Shown here: in pieces, positions 27,594 through 38,032 of the stretch | Layout: each line of letters opens with the position of its first letter | How positions within the stretch are numbered: the stretch's first letter is position 1 | NCBI GenBank assembly: GCA_025358055.1 | Contig: JANYKV010000063.1 | Location: forward strand, 75,569-139,568 | Source of the DNA: Gemmatimonadota bacterium | GTDB lineage: Bacteria > Gemmatimonadota > Gemmatimonadetes > Gemmatimonadales > GWC2-71-9 | Reading direction: 5' to 3' | Length of the DNA stretch: 64,000 nucleotides | Made by a program: the position numbers and the translations under genes | Notes under the pieces: model-generated | What the model was told of the DNA's origin: nothing | The model's input: the letters and a program-made list of their open reading frames with translations, nothing else | Database searches by the model: none

Positions 27594-30397
27594 GGACAAG
27601 CGGCTCCTTGTTCCGGGCAAAGGGTCAGCTGAACGTAGTGGGTCCGGTTGAGGTATTCGCGAGCGGCATCTCGGACATATTCCGAAGTGATCGCATTGGT
27701 CCGCTCGAGCATACGACCCAGCACCTCTCCCAGTGGTTCACCATTCTGATCGGAATAGGGAACTTGGCCGAGCCAATACTGATTCTCCTTCAGGTTGGTT
27801 TCGTGGTCCCGCAATTCCGCCTCTTTGACTTTGGCGAGTTCGGCGGGCGTCGCACCGAAACGGGCCACCGAATCGATCTCGGCGAACACGGCTTTAGTGA
27901 GCTCACCGGCGCGAGTGGGCGCGGAACCGAATCCAACCGAGAACGTGTACGTGGACTTCGGGATACGATTGGACTCCGCACCCACGGATACGCCGTACGT
28001 GCCTCCGAGCGCCTCGCGCAGCTGTTCCCGGAGCCGAATCTCGAGCACCGCACGAAGGACACCGAGCCGATGGCGATTGACCGGAGTGAACTCGAAGGGA
28101 CCGGTGAATATGATGTCCGTTTGACTCTTTGGCTCGATTCCTTTGCGAATGACGCGCTCGGTCACCCCGGGCGGCGGCTCGATTCCCGTATCCTTCCACG
28201 AGTCGTCACGCGTGACCGTGGGGAGCCCACCCAGCCATTGCTCCACCAACGGTCGAATACTATCGAGCCGGAAGTTCCCGACGAATAGAAAGGTGAAATC
28301 GCCGGCGTCGGCGAATCGGTCGCGATAAAACGTCATCGCCTGGTCGAGGTGGATTTCCCCGACACGGTCCGCGGTGAACGGGCGCGCGCGCGGGTGATGG
28401 TTCGCGAGGGTGACCTGAACCGAATCCTGGAACACCGCATCCGGGCTGGCGCCCCGGTTGGCCAGGGAGGATCGGATCAAGTCCGTAAACGCGCCGAAGG
28501 CAACTGAGTCTCTGCGGGGAGCGGTGAAGTACAAGTAGATCAACTCAAACATCGTCGTGAAGTCTTTGGGCGAAGCCTGCCCGTTGAACCCCTCTTGCAT
28601 GTCCCCGATATAGGGAAAAACGCGGACCGCCTTCCCCGCAAGTTTCTTCTGGAGCTCAACGGCGCTGAACGTACCTAAGCCTTCACGGCTCACGATGGCG
28701 GTGGCCAGCGCCGCGCTCAAAAGTTGCTCGTCCGGAACCCGCGAGGATCCGCCCGGACTCCAGCCGGTCATTAGAATCTCGTCGTCCTTGAAATTGGTGG
28801 GCTTGAGCAGGACGCGCACCCCGTTGCCGAGCCGCCACTCCGTGATGTCGTAGGTCGTGTCGCGTTTGTCGGACACGACGGCCGAACCCCGAGGAGGATC
28901 GGACACAAGGGGTGCCGAGGAGACGCTGTCCTCGTATGCGGTGAGTGCCTGGCGCGTCACCTTATCAAAGACTTGCAGGAGGGCCGATTCGGTCGGAGGG
29001 GCGAGGCCGGCTTTCTCGGGCGCATTGGCGAGAACGACACGATTGCGCGGACTCAAGCGATCCTTGATGAGCGCGCCCACATCCTCCACTGTGATCGAAG
29101 GTACTATCGTCTTCGACAACTCATATTCGTAGCGAACGCCGGGCGCGGGATCGCCGGTCAGGAAGTGATCGATATACTCACTCACGTATCCGTCCGATTC
29201 AGCTTTTTCTCGTTCGGCGTACGATTGTTCCATCTGGCGCAGATAAATCGTTTTGGCGCGTTCGAGTTCAGTCGGGGTCACTCCAAACCGTCGAATTCGC
29301 TCGGCCTCCGTCAGGAGCGCCTCGAATCCGCGTTCGATGCCACCTTCCTTGACGGCCGTGAAGAGCGAGTAGCCTTCGCGGGACCGGACGAAGCGCCCCT
29401 GTCCGGAGCCCGCGAAGAGAAACGGCGCGTCCGCCTTCTGGGTGATTTCATTCAGGCGCGCATTGAGGATCTGGTTGTAGAGGCCGGCGACGATCCCGCG
29501 ACGATAGGCGGCCACCGTGCCCGACTCCTCGGGCGCACGCAGGACGACCAAGCTCGCGGATGAATTCGTGGCCTCGGCATCGGTGGCTACCGTCGCCATC
29601 TGAGCCTCGTGGTCCGGCACGGGATAGATGACCCGTTTTCGGGGGGACGTCGCCTTTGGGATGTTCCCGAATTGCCGGCGGACCAAGCGTTCGATCATCG
29701 CCCCGTCGAAGTCGCCAACCGCGATGACGGCCATCAAATCCGGTCGGTACCAATCCCGATAAAAACGCCGAAGCGAGGCGATGCCGAAGGTCTCCAGCGA
29801 TTCCTTGGTACCGATCGGAAGCCGGGTGGCATATCGGGAGCCGCGGAACAATATGGGGAACTGCTTATTTTGCATGCGCGCTTGGGCGCCCCGCCCGAGG
29901 CGCCATTCCTCGGTGATGACTCCGCGTTCCTTCTTCACCGCCGCAGGGTCGAAGGACACTCCATGGGCCCAATCCTCGAGAATTTGGAACGCGCGGCTGA
30001 CAATCGCGACGGTGTCCGTCGGAATGTGAAGCTCGTAGGTGGTCTCGTCGAAGGAGGTGGAAGCGTTGAGGTCCGCACCGAAGTGCATGCCGATCCGTTC
30101 GATGTAATCCACCAGCTCCTGTTTCTTGAAATGGGTGGTGCCGTTGAACGCCATGTGTTCGACGAAGTGGGCGAGTCCCAATTGGTCGTCATCTTCGAGG
30201 ACCGATCCCGCATTCACAACGAGCCGGAGCTCCGCGCGCTTTTCGGGCTTTGGGTTTGCTCGGATGTAGTAGCGAAGCCCGTTGCTCAAACGACCGACCC
30301 TCACGGCCGGGTCGAGCGGGATTTGCTGCGCCTGGGTGGAGGAGGCCGGAAGCAGTAGCCCGAGGGTTAACCAAAAGACGAACCAGCGCGAAGGCAT
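27590..30397 (-). CDS. M16 family zinc metallopeptidase (two-domain)
   Basis: GLAHFVEHMAFNGTTHF (HxxEH); second inactive-type M16 domain; start uncertain (ORF to 30478). Confidence 0.92.
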   Translation of the reverse strand: MPSRWFVFWLTLGLLLPASSTQAQQIPLDPAVRVGRLSNGLRYYIRANPKPEKRAELRLVVNAGSVLEDDDQLGLAHFVEHMAFNGTTHFKKQELVDYIERIGMHFGADLNASTSFDETTYELHIPTDTVAIVSRAFQILEDWAHGVSFDPAAVKKERGVITEEWRLGRGAQARMQNKQFPILFRGSRYATRLPIGTKESLETFGIASLRRFYRDWYRPDLMAVIAVGDFDGAMIERLVRRQFGNIPKATSPRKRVIYPVPDHEAQMATVATDAEATNSSASLVVLRAPEESGTVAAYRRGIVAGLYNQILNARLNEITQKADAPFLFAGSGQGRFVRSREGYSLFTAVKEGGIERGFEALLTEAERIRRFGVTPTELERAKTIYLRQMEQSYAEREKAESDGYVSEYIDHFLTGDPAPGVRYEYELSKTIVPSITVEDVGALIKDRLSPRNRVVLANAPEKAGLAPPTESALLQVFDKVTRQALTAYEDSVSSAPLVSDPPRGSAVVSDKRDTTYDITEWRLGNGVRVLLKPTNFKDDEILMTGWSPGGSSRVPDEQLLSAALATAIVSREGLGTFSAVELQKKLAGKAVRVFPYIGDMQEGFNGQASPKDFTTMFELIYLYFTAPRRDSVAFGAFTDLIRSSLANRGASPDAVFQDSVQVTLANHHPRARPFTADRVGEIHLDQAMTFYRDRFADAGDFTFLFVGNFRLDSIRPLVEQWLGGLPTVTRDDSWKDTGIEPPPGVTERVIRKGIEPKSQTDIIFTGPFEFTPVNRHRLGVLRAVLEIRLREQLREALGGTYGVSVGAESNRIPKSTYTFSVGFGSAPTRAGELTKAVFAEIDSVARFGATPAELAKVKEAELRDHETNLKENQYWLGQVPYSDQNGEPLGEVLGRMLERTNAITSEYVRDAAREYLNRTHYVQLTLCPEQGAACP

Positions 30398-30482
30398 GGC
30401 GGGGGCCTTTCGAGGGCCGAAAAGTGGCTGCGAGTTGGCGGGCGATTGGTGAGACCGGGCCGGGATGACCGCGGCCATCGCA

Positions 30483-30977
30483 TCACCCGATCGGTGAATC
30501 TTCCATTTGACCCTGCTGCCACAGGCTGATCGCGAGTAGGACGGCCCCGATGCTGACGCCCATATCAGCCACGTTGAAGGTCCAAAACCTCCAGGCGCCG
30601 ACCCCCATATCGATGAAATCCACTACCCCGCGCGCCGAGCGGACCCGATCGAGCAGGTTGCCCAGCGCGCCGCCCACGATGAGACCGAGTGCCACCAAGC
30701 GAAGCGTTGCGGCCTCCGGCGTCTCCTTGAGCACGCGCCCGAGCAGAAACAGAACTCCGATACCGATCACAAGGAACCCAGGCCGCGAGAACGCCCCGAG
30801 GGACATGCTGAAGGCGGCTCCCGGGTTGTATGCCAAGGTGAACCGCAAGAAATCGCCGAGGATTTGGTGTGGAATAAATGGGGGAGAGAGGTGCTCGACG
30901 GCGAGCGCCTTGGTGGTGCAATCCGTGAGTAGCACCAAGAGCGAAAGCGGCGCCATGAGCTTGAACTTCCGATTCAC
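30483..30977 (-). CDS. lspA: signal peptidase II (prolipoprotein signal peptidase)
   Basis: TLAYNPGAAFSM, GGALGNLLDRVRSARGVVDFIDMGV, WRFWTFNVADMGVSIGAVLL. Confidence 0.95.
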   Translation of the reverse strand: MNRKFKLMAPLSLLVLLTDCTTKALAVEHLSPPFIPHQILGDFLRFTLAYNPGAAFSMSLGAFSRPGFLVIGIGVLFLLGRVLKETPEAATLRLVALGLIVGGALGNLLDRVRSARGVVDFIDMGVGAWRFWTFNVADMGVSIGAVLLAISLWQQGQMEDSPIG

Positions 30978-32599
30978 CTTTTCCCCCCTTTCGAAATGCG
31001 AGGTGTGCCGGGATCCGCTATCTCGGCGGTGTCAGCGACATGTTGCGCCAAACGATTGATCAACACGAAAAGCTCCTCAGTGCGGGAGCGAGCCTTGCTT
31101 CGGAAGATGCCACGCGCCAACGAGTAAGCCCCGAGAACGATTCCGCCGGCCAATAAACCAGCGGCGAGTGGGGAATGAAGCGCCCCCATTCCGACCCCCA
31201 TCGCAACACCGAAACCGCCCCCACCGAGACCGCCCATGAGGCCCCCGAACAGTCCGCCGGCCAGACCATTGAGACGCTCTTCCACACGAATGCGGGTCTG
31301 CCCGCCGCGGGGCGTGATCAGGACATGCACGTCTCGGCCCACACCCGAGCCCGGCGCGGCCGTCGAGCGCCAGGCGATTGAGTTGCCGAGCGTGCTCACT
31401 TGGCCCACGTTGTTGATCGCCAACCTAATCTCTTCAACCATGGGTACGTACTCGGATTCGGGGACCTCACCCTCGACCACTCGCTCGAACACCAATAACG
31501 CCGGCCCGCCGAGAAACACCGACGGCCTCTTCGCGGCAGCTGGAGGTGTTGCCGAAGAACGCCATTGCGATGCGCGGGGTGCCGGCGAAAGGACCTCACG
31601 GGCGGCACGCCGAACGACCGCGGGTTCGATTCCCACTTCTGCCGCCAACCGCTCGACGCCACCAATCGTCATGGCGCCGGTTAAGGTTGGCTCGGTGGCT
31701 TCCAGCTCCGCGGCGCGATTCACGATCGCTTCCACTTGGGGAGCCGAGTAGCGCAGACGCTCACCAAACGCGCCCGCGAACCGCTGAGCAAATTCGAGGG
31801 GGGTCGCATACCGGAGATTCGGTCGCAACGCCATCGCACGCGCGAGCGTCTGTTCCGCTCCGCCGGGGAGAAGGTCGAGCTTGGCCCGGTGCCCCGGCTC
31901 CGCGTCTTGAAAGTGTCCCAAGCGAACCGCTTCTTCCGAGAGCCACATCCCTGGCGTTTGCCCCACCACCATCTCGTATGTCACCGCGGCGAGGCTGAAC
32001 ACGTCCGTTCGCACATCGAGGTCCATCAGTCCCGCCGCTTGTTCGGGACTCATATATCCCGGCGTCCCGAGCGGGAACCCCGTTCGGGTCAGGTTGACTC
32101 CGCCGGCGGTCGAAACGGCTTTTGCAATTCCGAAGTCTGCGACTACGGCGTGCCCACCGGATAGCAGAATATTCTCCGGCTTGATATCCCGGTGGACGAC
32201 CCCATGCTGATGCGCGTAATTCAGCGCCTCGGCGATTTCCAACGTGAGGCGGACGGCTTCCGCGGACGGCAAGGTTCCACTGCGAGCCAACCAGCCTCGG
32301 AGGGTTTCACCCTCCACAAACGGCATGACGTAATAGAGATAATCTCCCGCTTTGCCCGAATCGATGAGCGTGAGCACGTTCGGATGTTGCAGCTGGGCAA
32401 TGATTTCAATTTCCCGGAGGAACCGGTCGACCCCGATGACCGCGGCCACTTCGGGCCGCAAAACCTTCACTGCCACCGAACGACTGTGTTTCCCATCCTT
32501 CGCGAGATAAACCGTGGCCATCCCACCGCGTCCGAGTTCACGCTCGAAGGTGTACCGGTCCGTGAAGGCCGTGGCGAGCGGTTCGGGAATCTCAGACAT
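30974..32599 (-). CDS. Ser/Thr protein kinase (Hanks type)
   Basis: RELGRGGMATVYLAKD, VAVKVL, HGVVHRDIKPENILLSG, VADFGIAKA; Gly-rich membrane segment near the C-terminus. Confidence 0.95.
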   Translation of the reverse strand: MSEIPEPLATAFTDRYTFERELGRGGMATVYLAKDGKHSRSVAVKVLRPEVAAVIGVDRFLREIEIIAQLQHPNVLTLIDSGKAGDYLYYVMPFVEGETLRGWLARSGTLPSAEAVRLTLEIAEALNYAHQHGVVHRDIKPENILLSGGHAVVADFGIAKAVSTAGGVNLTRTGFPLGTPGYMSPEQAAGLMDLDVRTDVFSLAAVTYEMVVGQTPGMWLSEEAVRLGHFQDAEPGHRAKLDLLPGGAEQTLARAMALRPNLRYATPLEFAQRFAGAFGERLRYSAPQVEAIVNRAAELEATEPTLTGAMTIGGVERLAAEVGIEPAVVRRAAREVLSPAPRASQWRSSATPPAAAKRPSVFLGGPALLVFERVVEGEVPESEYVPMVEEIRLAINNVGQVSTLGNSIAWRSTAAPGSGVGRDVHVLITPRGGQTRIRVEERLNGLAGGLFGGLMGGLGGGGFGVAMGVGMGALHSPLAAGLLAGGIVLGAYSLARGIFRSKARSRTEELFVLINRLAQHVADTAEIADPGTPRISKGGKR

Positions 32600-32634
32600 C
32601 CGTAAAAGATAGCGCCGGGGGGTTCAAAAGGCGG

Positions 32635-33084
32635 CTACGGTTTCAGGTGTTCGGACCAATCGTAGAAGCGGAGACCAGGCCCCCCCGGCCGGTACACCTG
32701 GACGGCAACCATGCCGCGCGGTCCGGCCATTGCGGCGTGCCTGACACCTCGAGGAATCCGAAGCGAGCCTCCCTCCTTCAACTCGACCTCCCGGCCGTCG
32801 ACCAGCACCTTCGCGGACCCGCAGACCGCCCAGAGGATTTCATCACCTTCAATATGAACATGCTCAGCAACGGAGCCCGCGGGAAGAATGTTGATCCATC
32901 CGCCGTACAATCCCAGGCTATCCACCTCTCCTCGCGTAAAGATCGGCCGCACCCGAACGGACCCTGGTGGATTCTGCCGAAACGCTCCACTCCCAGGCAT
33001 TTGACACGCCTCCTGAGCGTATGCCTGACGGCACGGTAGCAACACGGAGAGCACGCCACCCACAATGGCAAGGAGTTTGATCAT
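32635..33084 (-). CDS. cupin domain protein, secreted
   Basis: Signal peptide; AEHVHIEGDEILWAVCGSAKVLVDGREVELKEGGSLRIPRGVRHAAM. Confidence 0.85.
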   Translation of the reverse strand: MIKLLAIVGGVLSVLLPCRQAYAQEACQMPGSGAFRQNPPGSVRVRPIFTRGEVDSLGLYGGWINILPAGSVAEHVHIEGDEILWAVCGSAKVLVDGREVELKEGGSLRIPRGVRHAAMAGPRGMVAVQVYRPGGPGLRFYDWSEHLKP

Positions 33085-33236
33085 AAACTCGGGCCTCCAG
33101 GGTCCAGGTAAGGAATATCATCCACCCGTGAGAAAATGCGGCAATGCCCTGAAGGGGGAAGAGAGGTACGTTAGAAGTGGATATTACGCCGTTAGACTAC
33201 TGGCGGCAATAAACCCCAACACTCAAGGTTCCGACT

Positions 33237-34628
33237 ATGGCGGATCCAGCGTTTCTGTTCTCGACCTTGCGCGAACTCGCTAAGGCCATTCGGGAGCACC
33301 GCGTTTCTCCCACCGAAGTCGTCGAGGCTACACTGGCTCGGATCGAACGACTCAACCCTGCCTTGAACGCATTTATCCGAGTGTCGGACACCGCACTCGA
33401 AGCGGCGAGGGCGGCGGAAGACTCCCTCCGGAGAGGGAACCACGCCTCGCTGCTGGGCGTACCGATTTCGGTCAAGGATCTCATCCTAACGCGTGGGATG
33501 CCCACCACCGCCGGATCCAAAACTTTTGGGCCTGGGCTCAAGAGTCGGCGCGACGCCCCGGTTATCGCGCTTCTCCGGCGGGCGGGTGCCATCATCATTG
33601 GCAAAACGAATCTCCATGAAGTCGCGCTCGGTGTCACGAGTGTGAATGAGCACTTTGGCCCCGTTCGAAATCCATGGGCACCCGACCGCGTCGCCGGTGG
33701 ATCGAGCGGCGGGTCTTCTGTCGCAGTGGCGGCGGCCCTGGGATATGGGTCGATCGGAACGGACACGCGCGGCTCCATTCGAATTCCGGCGGCCTGTTGC
33801 GGCGTGGTCGGCCTCAAACCCACCTATGGGCTGGTCTCGGTAGATGACGTCATTCCGTTGAGTCCAAGCCTAGACCATGTCGGACCGATCACGCGAAGCG
33901 TCGAGGACGCCGCCGTCCTCTTGGGCGCTTTGGTCCGCCGAAGAAATGCATCGGAACGGTATCTCAAGGCCGTTGACACACCCTCAGCCCGGCTCCGTGT
34001 CGGCCTTTCGGAGTTTCACCTCCGCGATTTGGACGGCGCGGTCGGAAAATCGGTACAAGAGGCGATCGAGGAATTGAGGCGTCAGGGGCACGTGCTCAGC
34101 CATGTCTCGATGCCCGAATTGGAAGGCAGTCTGGCCGCATCGGGCGTGATCACCGGTACCGAGGCTGTGGAGTATCACGACACCCGACTCAAAGAGCATC
34201 CGGAGGGCTTTGGCCCCAATGTTCGGAGCCGGCTTGAGAAGGGCTATGCCTGGTCCGGAGTGGACTATGTCCGGGCGCAGGCAAAGCGACGAGAAGTCAC
34301 GGCCGCCTATGAAGGCGTTTTTCGATCAGTGGACTGCCTGGTCGGTGCCACCCTGCCGGCGGTGGCACCCAAGATCGTGGACCAACAGGTGTATATCGAC
34401 GGGGTTGCGGTCAATACCGTCGAGGCCTTCGTCCGCTTCAACGCTCCCCAAAATATGGCCGGGCTTCCCGCGCTTTCGATTCCGTGTGGGCGCAGTCCGG
34501 CCGGTCTCCCCATCGGCCTGCAGCTCATCGCGGCTGCAGGTCGCGACGACATCGTGTTGGCCGTTGGCGCGGAGTTCCAGCGCGAGACCGATTGGCATCA
34601 CCCTATTGCCTTACGGTCGGATACTTGA
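33237..34628 (+). CDS. amidase (amidase signature family)
   Basis: GVPISVKDLILTRGMPTTAGSK, RVAGGSSGGSSVAVAAALGYGSIGTDTRGSIRIPAACCGVVGLKPTYG. Confidence 0.93.
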   Translation: MADPAFLFSTLRELAKAIREHRVSPTEVVEATLARIERLNPALNAFIRVSDTALEAARAAEDSLRRGNHASLLGVPISVKDLILTRGMPTTAGSKTFGPGLKSRRDAPVIALLRRAGAIIIGKTNLHEVALGVTSVNEHFGPVRNPWAPDRVAGGSSGGSSVAVAAALGYGSIGTDTRGSIRIPAACCGVVGLKPTYGLVSVDDVIPLSPSLDHVGPITRSVEDAAVLLGALVRRRNASERYLKAVDTPSARLRVGLSEFHLRDLDGAVGKSVQEAIEELRRQGHVLSHVSMPELEGSLAASGVITGTEAVEYHDTRLKEHPEGFGPNVRSRLEKGYAWSGVDYVRAQAKRREVTAAYEGVFRSVDCLVGATLPAVAPKIVDQQVYIDGVAVNTVEAFVRFNAPQNMAGLPALSIPCGRSPAGLPIGLQLIAAAGRDDIVLAVGAEFQRETDWHHPIALRSDT

Positions 34629-35753
34629 TGCCGAGCTGCTCCAAGTAGGTCTTGTACTTCGTGGGATCGTAGTAGTATTTGCGCATCTGATCGCGGAATT
34701 TTGCCATGCGCTGGACGTTCAAGTCGGTCGCCGGCTTGTCGTCCGGACGAAGCAACGAAATGTATTTCTGGTCTTTGGTCTGGACTTTGGTGAAATACTC
34801 CCACGCACTTTCCCGAAGTGAAGGGCTGAGCAGTAGGTCCAGCACCGTCATCGCCGCTGCTTTGGCGCCCGCCGTCGCACCTTTGTGGGCAATCGGGGTC
34901 GCCATCGCAATCGCATTGGCCCAGTGGTGGCCGGGCAAGTTGGGGATATTTGGATGGATAGCGGAGCACGATGGTCGGCACGTTCCACGACACGTCCCCG
35001 ATGTCGTCCGAACCACCACCCCGGTTCTGTTCATCGGTCACCATGGTGTCCAACTTCGCGAGCGCGGTATCGAGGCCCTTCTCCAGTACTTTGAGTTCGA
35101 GTTGCAGTGCCTTAGCCAGAGTTTGATCATCCTCGCTCCACTTCGGGAGCCCAATCTGCTGGATGTTCTTGGTCATCGCCTCCGCGATGGGACGGTTGAA
35201 GTACCCGGGCCATGCCGTGCCCAGAATCCGCACCTCCCCTAGTTTCGTGCCGGTCATCATCGCGGCGCCTTGCGCCATCGTCTGACCCAACTCGAATAAC
35301 TCCTTGATGTGGGCGTAGTCGGTTTCCCGAAAGTAGTACCACACCGATGCGCTGCTGGGGACGACATTGGGCTGATCGCCCCCGTCTCGGATGACGTAGT
35401 GGAGGCGAGGTCCGAGCCCATCGCGATCACCGGCTTCCCTCTCCCCCACGTGGCCACCCAACCGGTCTGCATCCCGGCAATCCCTTCCTCGACCGTGAAC
35501 CCATTCTTCCGAAGCAGGGCGACGAGATACTTCGATGTCTCCACTTCTTGGAAGCCCAGCTCGCCGAAGGAAAAAATCTGATCGACTCCTTGCTGGGTCA
35601 GCGTTTTCATCCCCTCGACTTCGCTCACGACGTCGGCCTTGGGCGGGCGATGGTGGCCTCGTCGGCCGCTTGGCCGGTCAGCTTGGATGGGGCGAACGAG
35701 GCGACTAGGCACGCGGCGCCCAAGACGACCCCTTGGAGAGTGCAAGCACGCAT
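34603..35753 (-). pseudogene. degraded M20 family amidohydrolase (AbgB-like)
   Basis: Homologous pieces lie in successive different frames: MRACTLQGVVLGAACL... / KADVVSEVEGMKTLTQQGVDQIFSFGELGFQEVETSKYL / LHYVIRDGGDQPNVVPSSASVWYYFRETDYAHIKEL / NIPNLPGHHWANAIAMATPIAHKGATAGAKAAAM; catalytic core absent. Confidence 0.8.
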
Positions 35754-35859
35754 TCGGGAGCTCACGATAGGGTCGGCACGAACAGAGAAGCCGGCCCGCG
35801 AATGCGAACCGGCCCGATAATCTACTGCGCGCCTGAATGGGTCGCGCCCCCCGGAAAAA

Positions 35860-37422
35860 CTACGAGCCAACCCGGACCACGGTGTTCAGGCCGCCGAGGC
35901 CATCTGAGGACTTGTGTGGGTTGCCGGGGTCGTTGAGCCAGCGAGTTCCATCCAGCAGAAATTTGTACTGATAGGTCCCTGCCGTAAACGCCCGGACGGA
36001 GGTCTCCCAAAACCCTGGTTCGACCAATGCGGCCGGCCATGGATTCCGCCAACCGTCCCAGGTCCCGAATACGGCCACGGTCCCTGCGCTGTGATCGTGC
36101 AGTCGAAACGACATCTCCTCACCCGCAAGCACCGGGGAAAACGGCCAGGAGAGTTCGTGACGGTGATGCTCGGCAAGGGCGAACAGCACCGCACGGCCCG
36201 CATCGAGCGCACCGGCCCCCTGCCGCTCGGGTGGTGCACCTTGGACCGGATGGGCAGTGGCGACGAGGGCATCACGAACCGCGAGGGATTCCAGCGCAGG
36301 GTTGGCTTCCAGCATGCATGCGATTGCACTCGCCACCACCGGCGCGGCGAAACTGGTCCCATCGACGTGCATGTAGTGCGGCGTGATCAGTTTGCACTCG
36401 GCGATCGCTTCGTCGGCGGAAGCATCCCCCGCGCGGCGCCGAGCGAAGAGGGCCTGCGCTTGTTGAGCAAGCGGAGTCTCCGGTAGTACCGGCGCCGCCA
36501 CCCAGAGGCTCGGCGCCACAAGCTCGGGCTTCGGATTGCCCCCCTCTCCTTCACCGTAGTTGCTGTGCCAGAGCGTCACCTCGGTATGACTGAAGACGTT
36601 GTGATCGTCGATCCCACCGACCGTGATCGCGAGCGGGGCGGTCGCCGGCGGAATGAGACGGCGCACTCCATCATTGCCTGCCGCAGCCACCACGCTCACC
36701 CCACTGCTGACCAGCGCCATGACCGCATCGTCCACCGGGGAGCCGCCTGGGCCGGTGAATCCATCGCCGCCAACCGAGAGACTCACGACCCGAATCCCGA
36801 AATCGGTTGCATGGTCGTAGACCCACGTAAGCGCGCGAGTCAGATTGGCGTCAGTGATACGGCCATTCTCACCACGGACCTGGATCAGAACTAATTCCGC
36901 CTCGTGCGCGAGCCCTCGATATAACCCGCGGCTCATGAAGCCATTGCCGGCGGCGACGACGCTCGTCATCGTGCCATGCCACTGCGACTCTGCTCCCGCC
37001 CGGGCACCCGGCCAATCGACCGGATCGTCAGGTCCGAGTACCACGACCTTGACCGGATCACCGGTCGCGTCCACCCAGGCGCGAATCCGCTGTCGCGGCT
37101 GGGTGAGATCGGGGTGGGGGTAGAACCCCGAATCCACGAGCGCAATCGTCACCTGGCGACCGACGAACCGAGGATCGGCGTGTAAACGCAAAGGTGTCGG
37201 AATGATCCCGAAGGCCGCCTCGGCATCGAGGGGCCATACCGATTGCACCGACGAATGGAGCGCCGTATCCCCAGCGACCAACAGGGTACAGAGCAGCGTT
37301 TGCTGCACGCACGCCGGGCACGCACCGCTCGAGTCGCGCCAGAAAGCGTACTCATGTGCCTCGGCGAGGACCGCGGGATCGGAGGGGGTTCCACAGAGCG
37401 GACAAGGTACGGACGGATTCAT
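35860..37422 (-). CDS. S8 subtilisin-like serine protease with N-terminal Cys4 motif and C-terminal CBM48/AMPK glycogen-binding-like domain
   Basis: CPLC...CPAC at N-terminus; triad IALVDSGFYPHPDL, QWHGTMTSVVAAGNG, VDGTSFAAPVVASAIA; C-terminus VAVFGTWDGWRNPW...GTYQYKFLLDGTRWLNDPGNPHKSSDGLGGLNTVVRV. Confidence 0.9.
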   Translation of the reverse strand: MNPSVPCPLCGTPSDPAVLAEAHEYAFWRDSSGACPACVQQTLLCTLLVAGDTALHSSVQSVWPLDAEAAFGIIPTPLRLHADPRFVGRQVTIALVDSGFYPHPDLTQPRQRIRAWVDATGDPVKVVVLGPDDPVDWPGARAGAESQWHGTMTSVVAAGNGFMSRGLYRGLAHEAELVLIQVRGENGRITDANLTRALTWVYDHATDFGIRVVSLSVGGDGFTGPGGSPVDDAVMALVSSGVSVVAAAGNDGVRRLIPPATAPLAITVGGIDDHNVFSHTEVTLWHSNYGEGEGGNPKPELVAPSLWVAAPVLPETPLAQQAQALFARRRAGDASADEAIAECKLITPHYMHVDGTSFAAPVVASAIACMLEANPALESLAVRDALVATAHPVQGAPPERQGAGALDAGRAVLFALAEHHRHELSWPFSPVLAGEEMSFRLHDHSAGTVAVFGTWDGWRNPWPAALVEPGFWETSVRAFTAGTYQYKFLLDGTRWLNDPGNPHKSSDGLGGLNTVVRVGS

Positions 37423-37431
37423 GGTGCAACC

Positions 37432-37995
37432 CTAACGCGTTTCCGGTGGCCCGAGTTCCTTTGAACCTGTTTCGGCCCGCCGGCGGAACTCTTCGATTGC
37501 GGATAGTGCCTGTTGGAGCCTCGTTTTCCAGGAACCGCGAATTACCGCGTGAGGGAGATCGAGCGACTCCAGCGTTTGGCGAAAGTAACCATGCATCTCT
37601 GCACGGTCGTTGGGGCGATCTCGTTGCGGGTCCGCCACCCAGGGTACGTCGATATCCAGGAGCAGGTACAGATCGGCGGGATCCCTTCGAAGAGCCTCGT
37701 CGATCCACGACGGACTCTCACCATAGTAGTGGCGAGCGTAGACCATGGTGCTGAGGAGATCGGTGTCGCAGATCACGAGGCTGGGCGATGTGCTCAGCAG
37801 GCCCTGTTGTAGCGCGAGCTGGCCGCGTGCGATGGCCTCCACGTCGTCGCCGGTTAACGGAGCACCCTTGCCGGCGAGATATTCGCGCGCGAACTCGGGA
37901 ACCCAGGAGGCGCCGTAGTGCTGGGCCAGCGCTTGGGCCAGGCTCGTTTTTCCGGTCGATTCTGAGCCGGTGAGGACGACACGACAAACAGGCAT
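37432..37995 (-). CDS. NadR-type nucleotide/nicotinamide riboside kinase-like AAA ATPase
   Basis: VVLTGSESTGKTSLAQALAQHYGASWVPEFAREYL, VICDTDLLSTMVYARHYYGE, YLLLDIDVPWVADPQRDRPNDR; ATG 37995 preferred. Confidence 0.88.
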   Translation of the reverse strand: MPVCRVVLTGSESTGKTSLAQALAQHYGASWVPEFAREYLAGKGAPLTGDDVEAIARGQLALQQGLLSTSPSLVICDTDLLSTMVYARHYYGESPSWIDEALRRDPADLYLLLDIDVPWVADPQRDRPNDRAEMHGYFRQTLESLDLPHAVIRGSWKTRLQQALSAIEEFRRRAETGSKELGPPETR

Positions 37996-38032
37996 CAGGC
38001 GGAAACCAAGGCCGGCCTCGGGAAGACAAATC

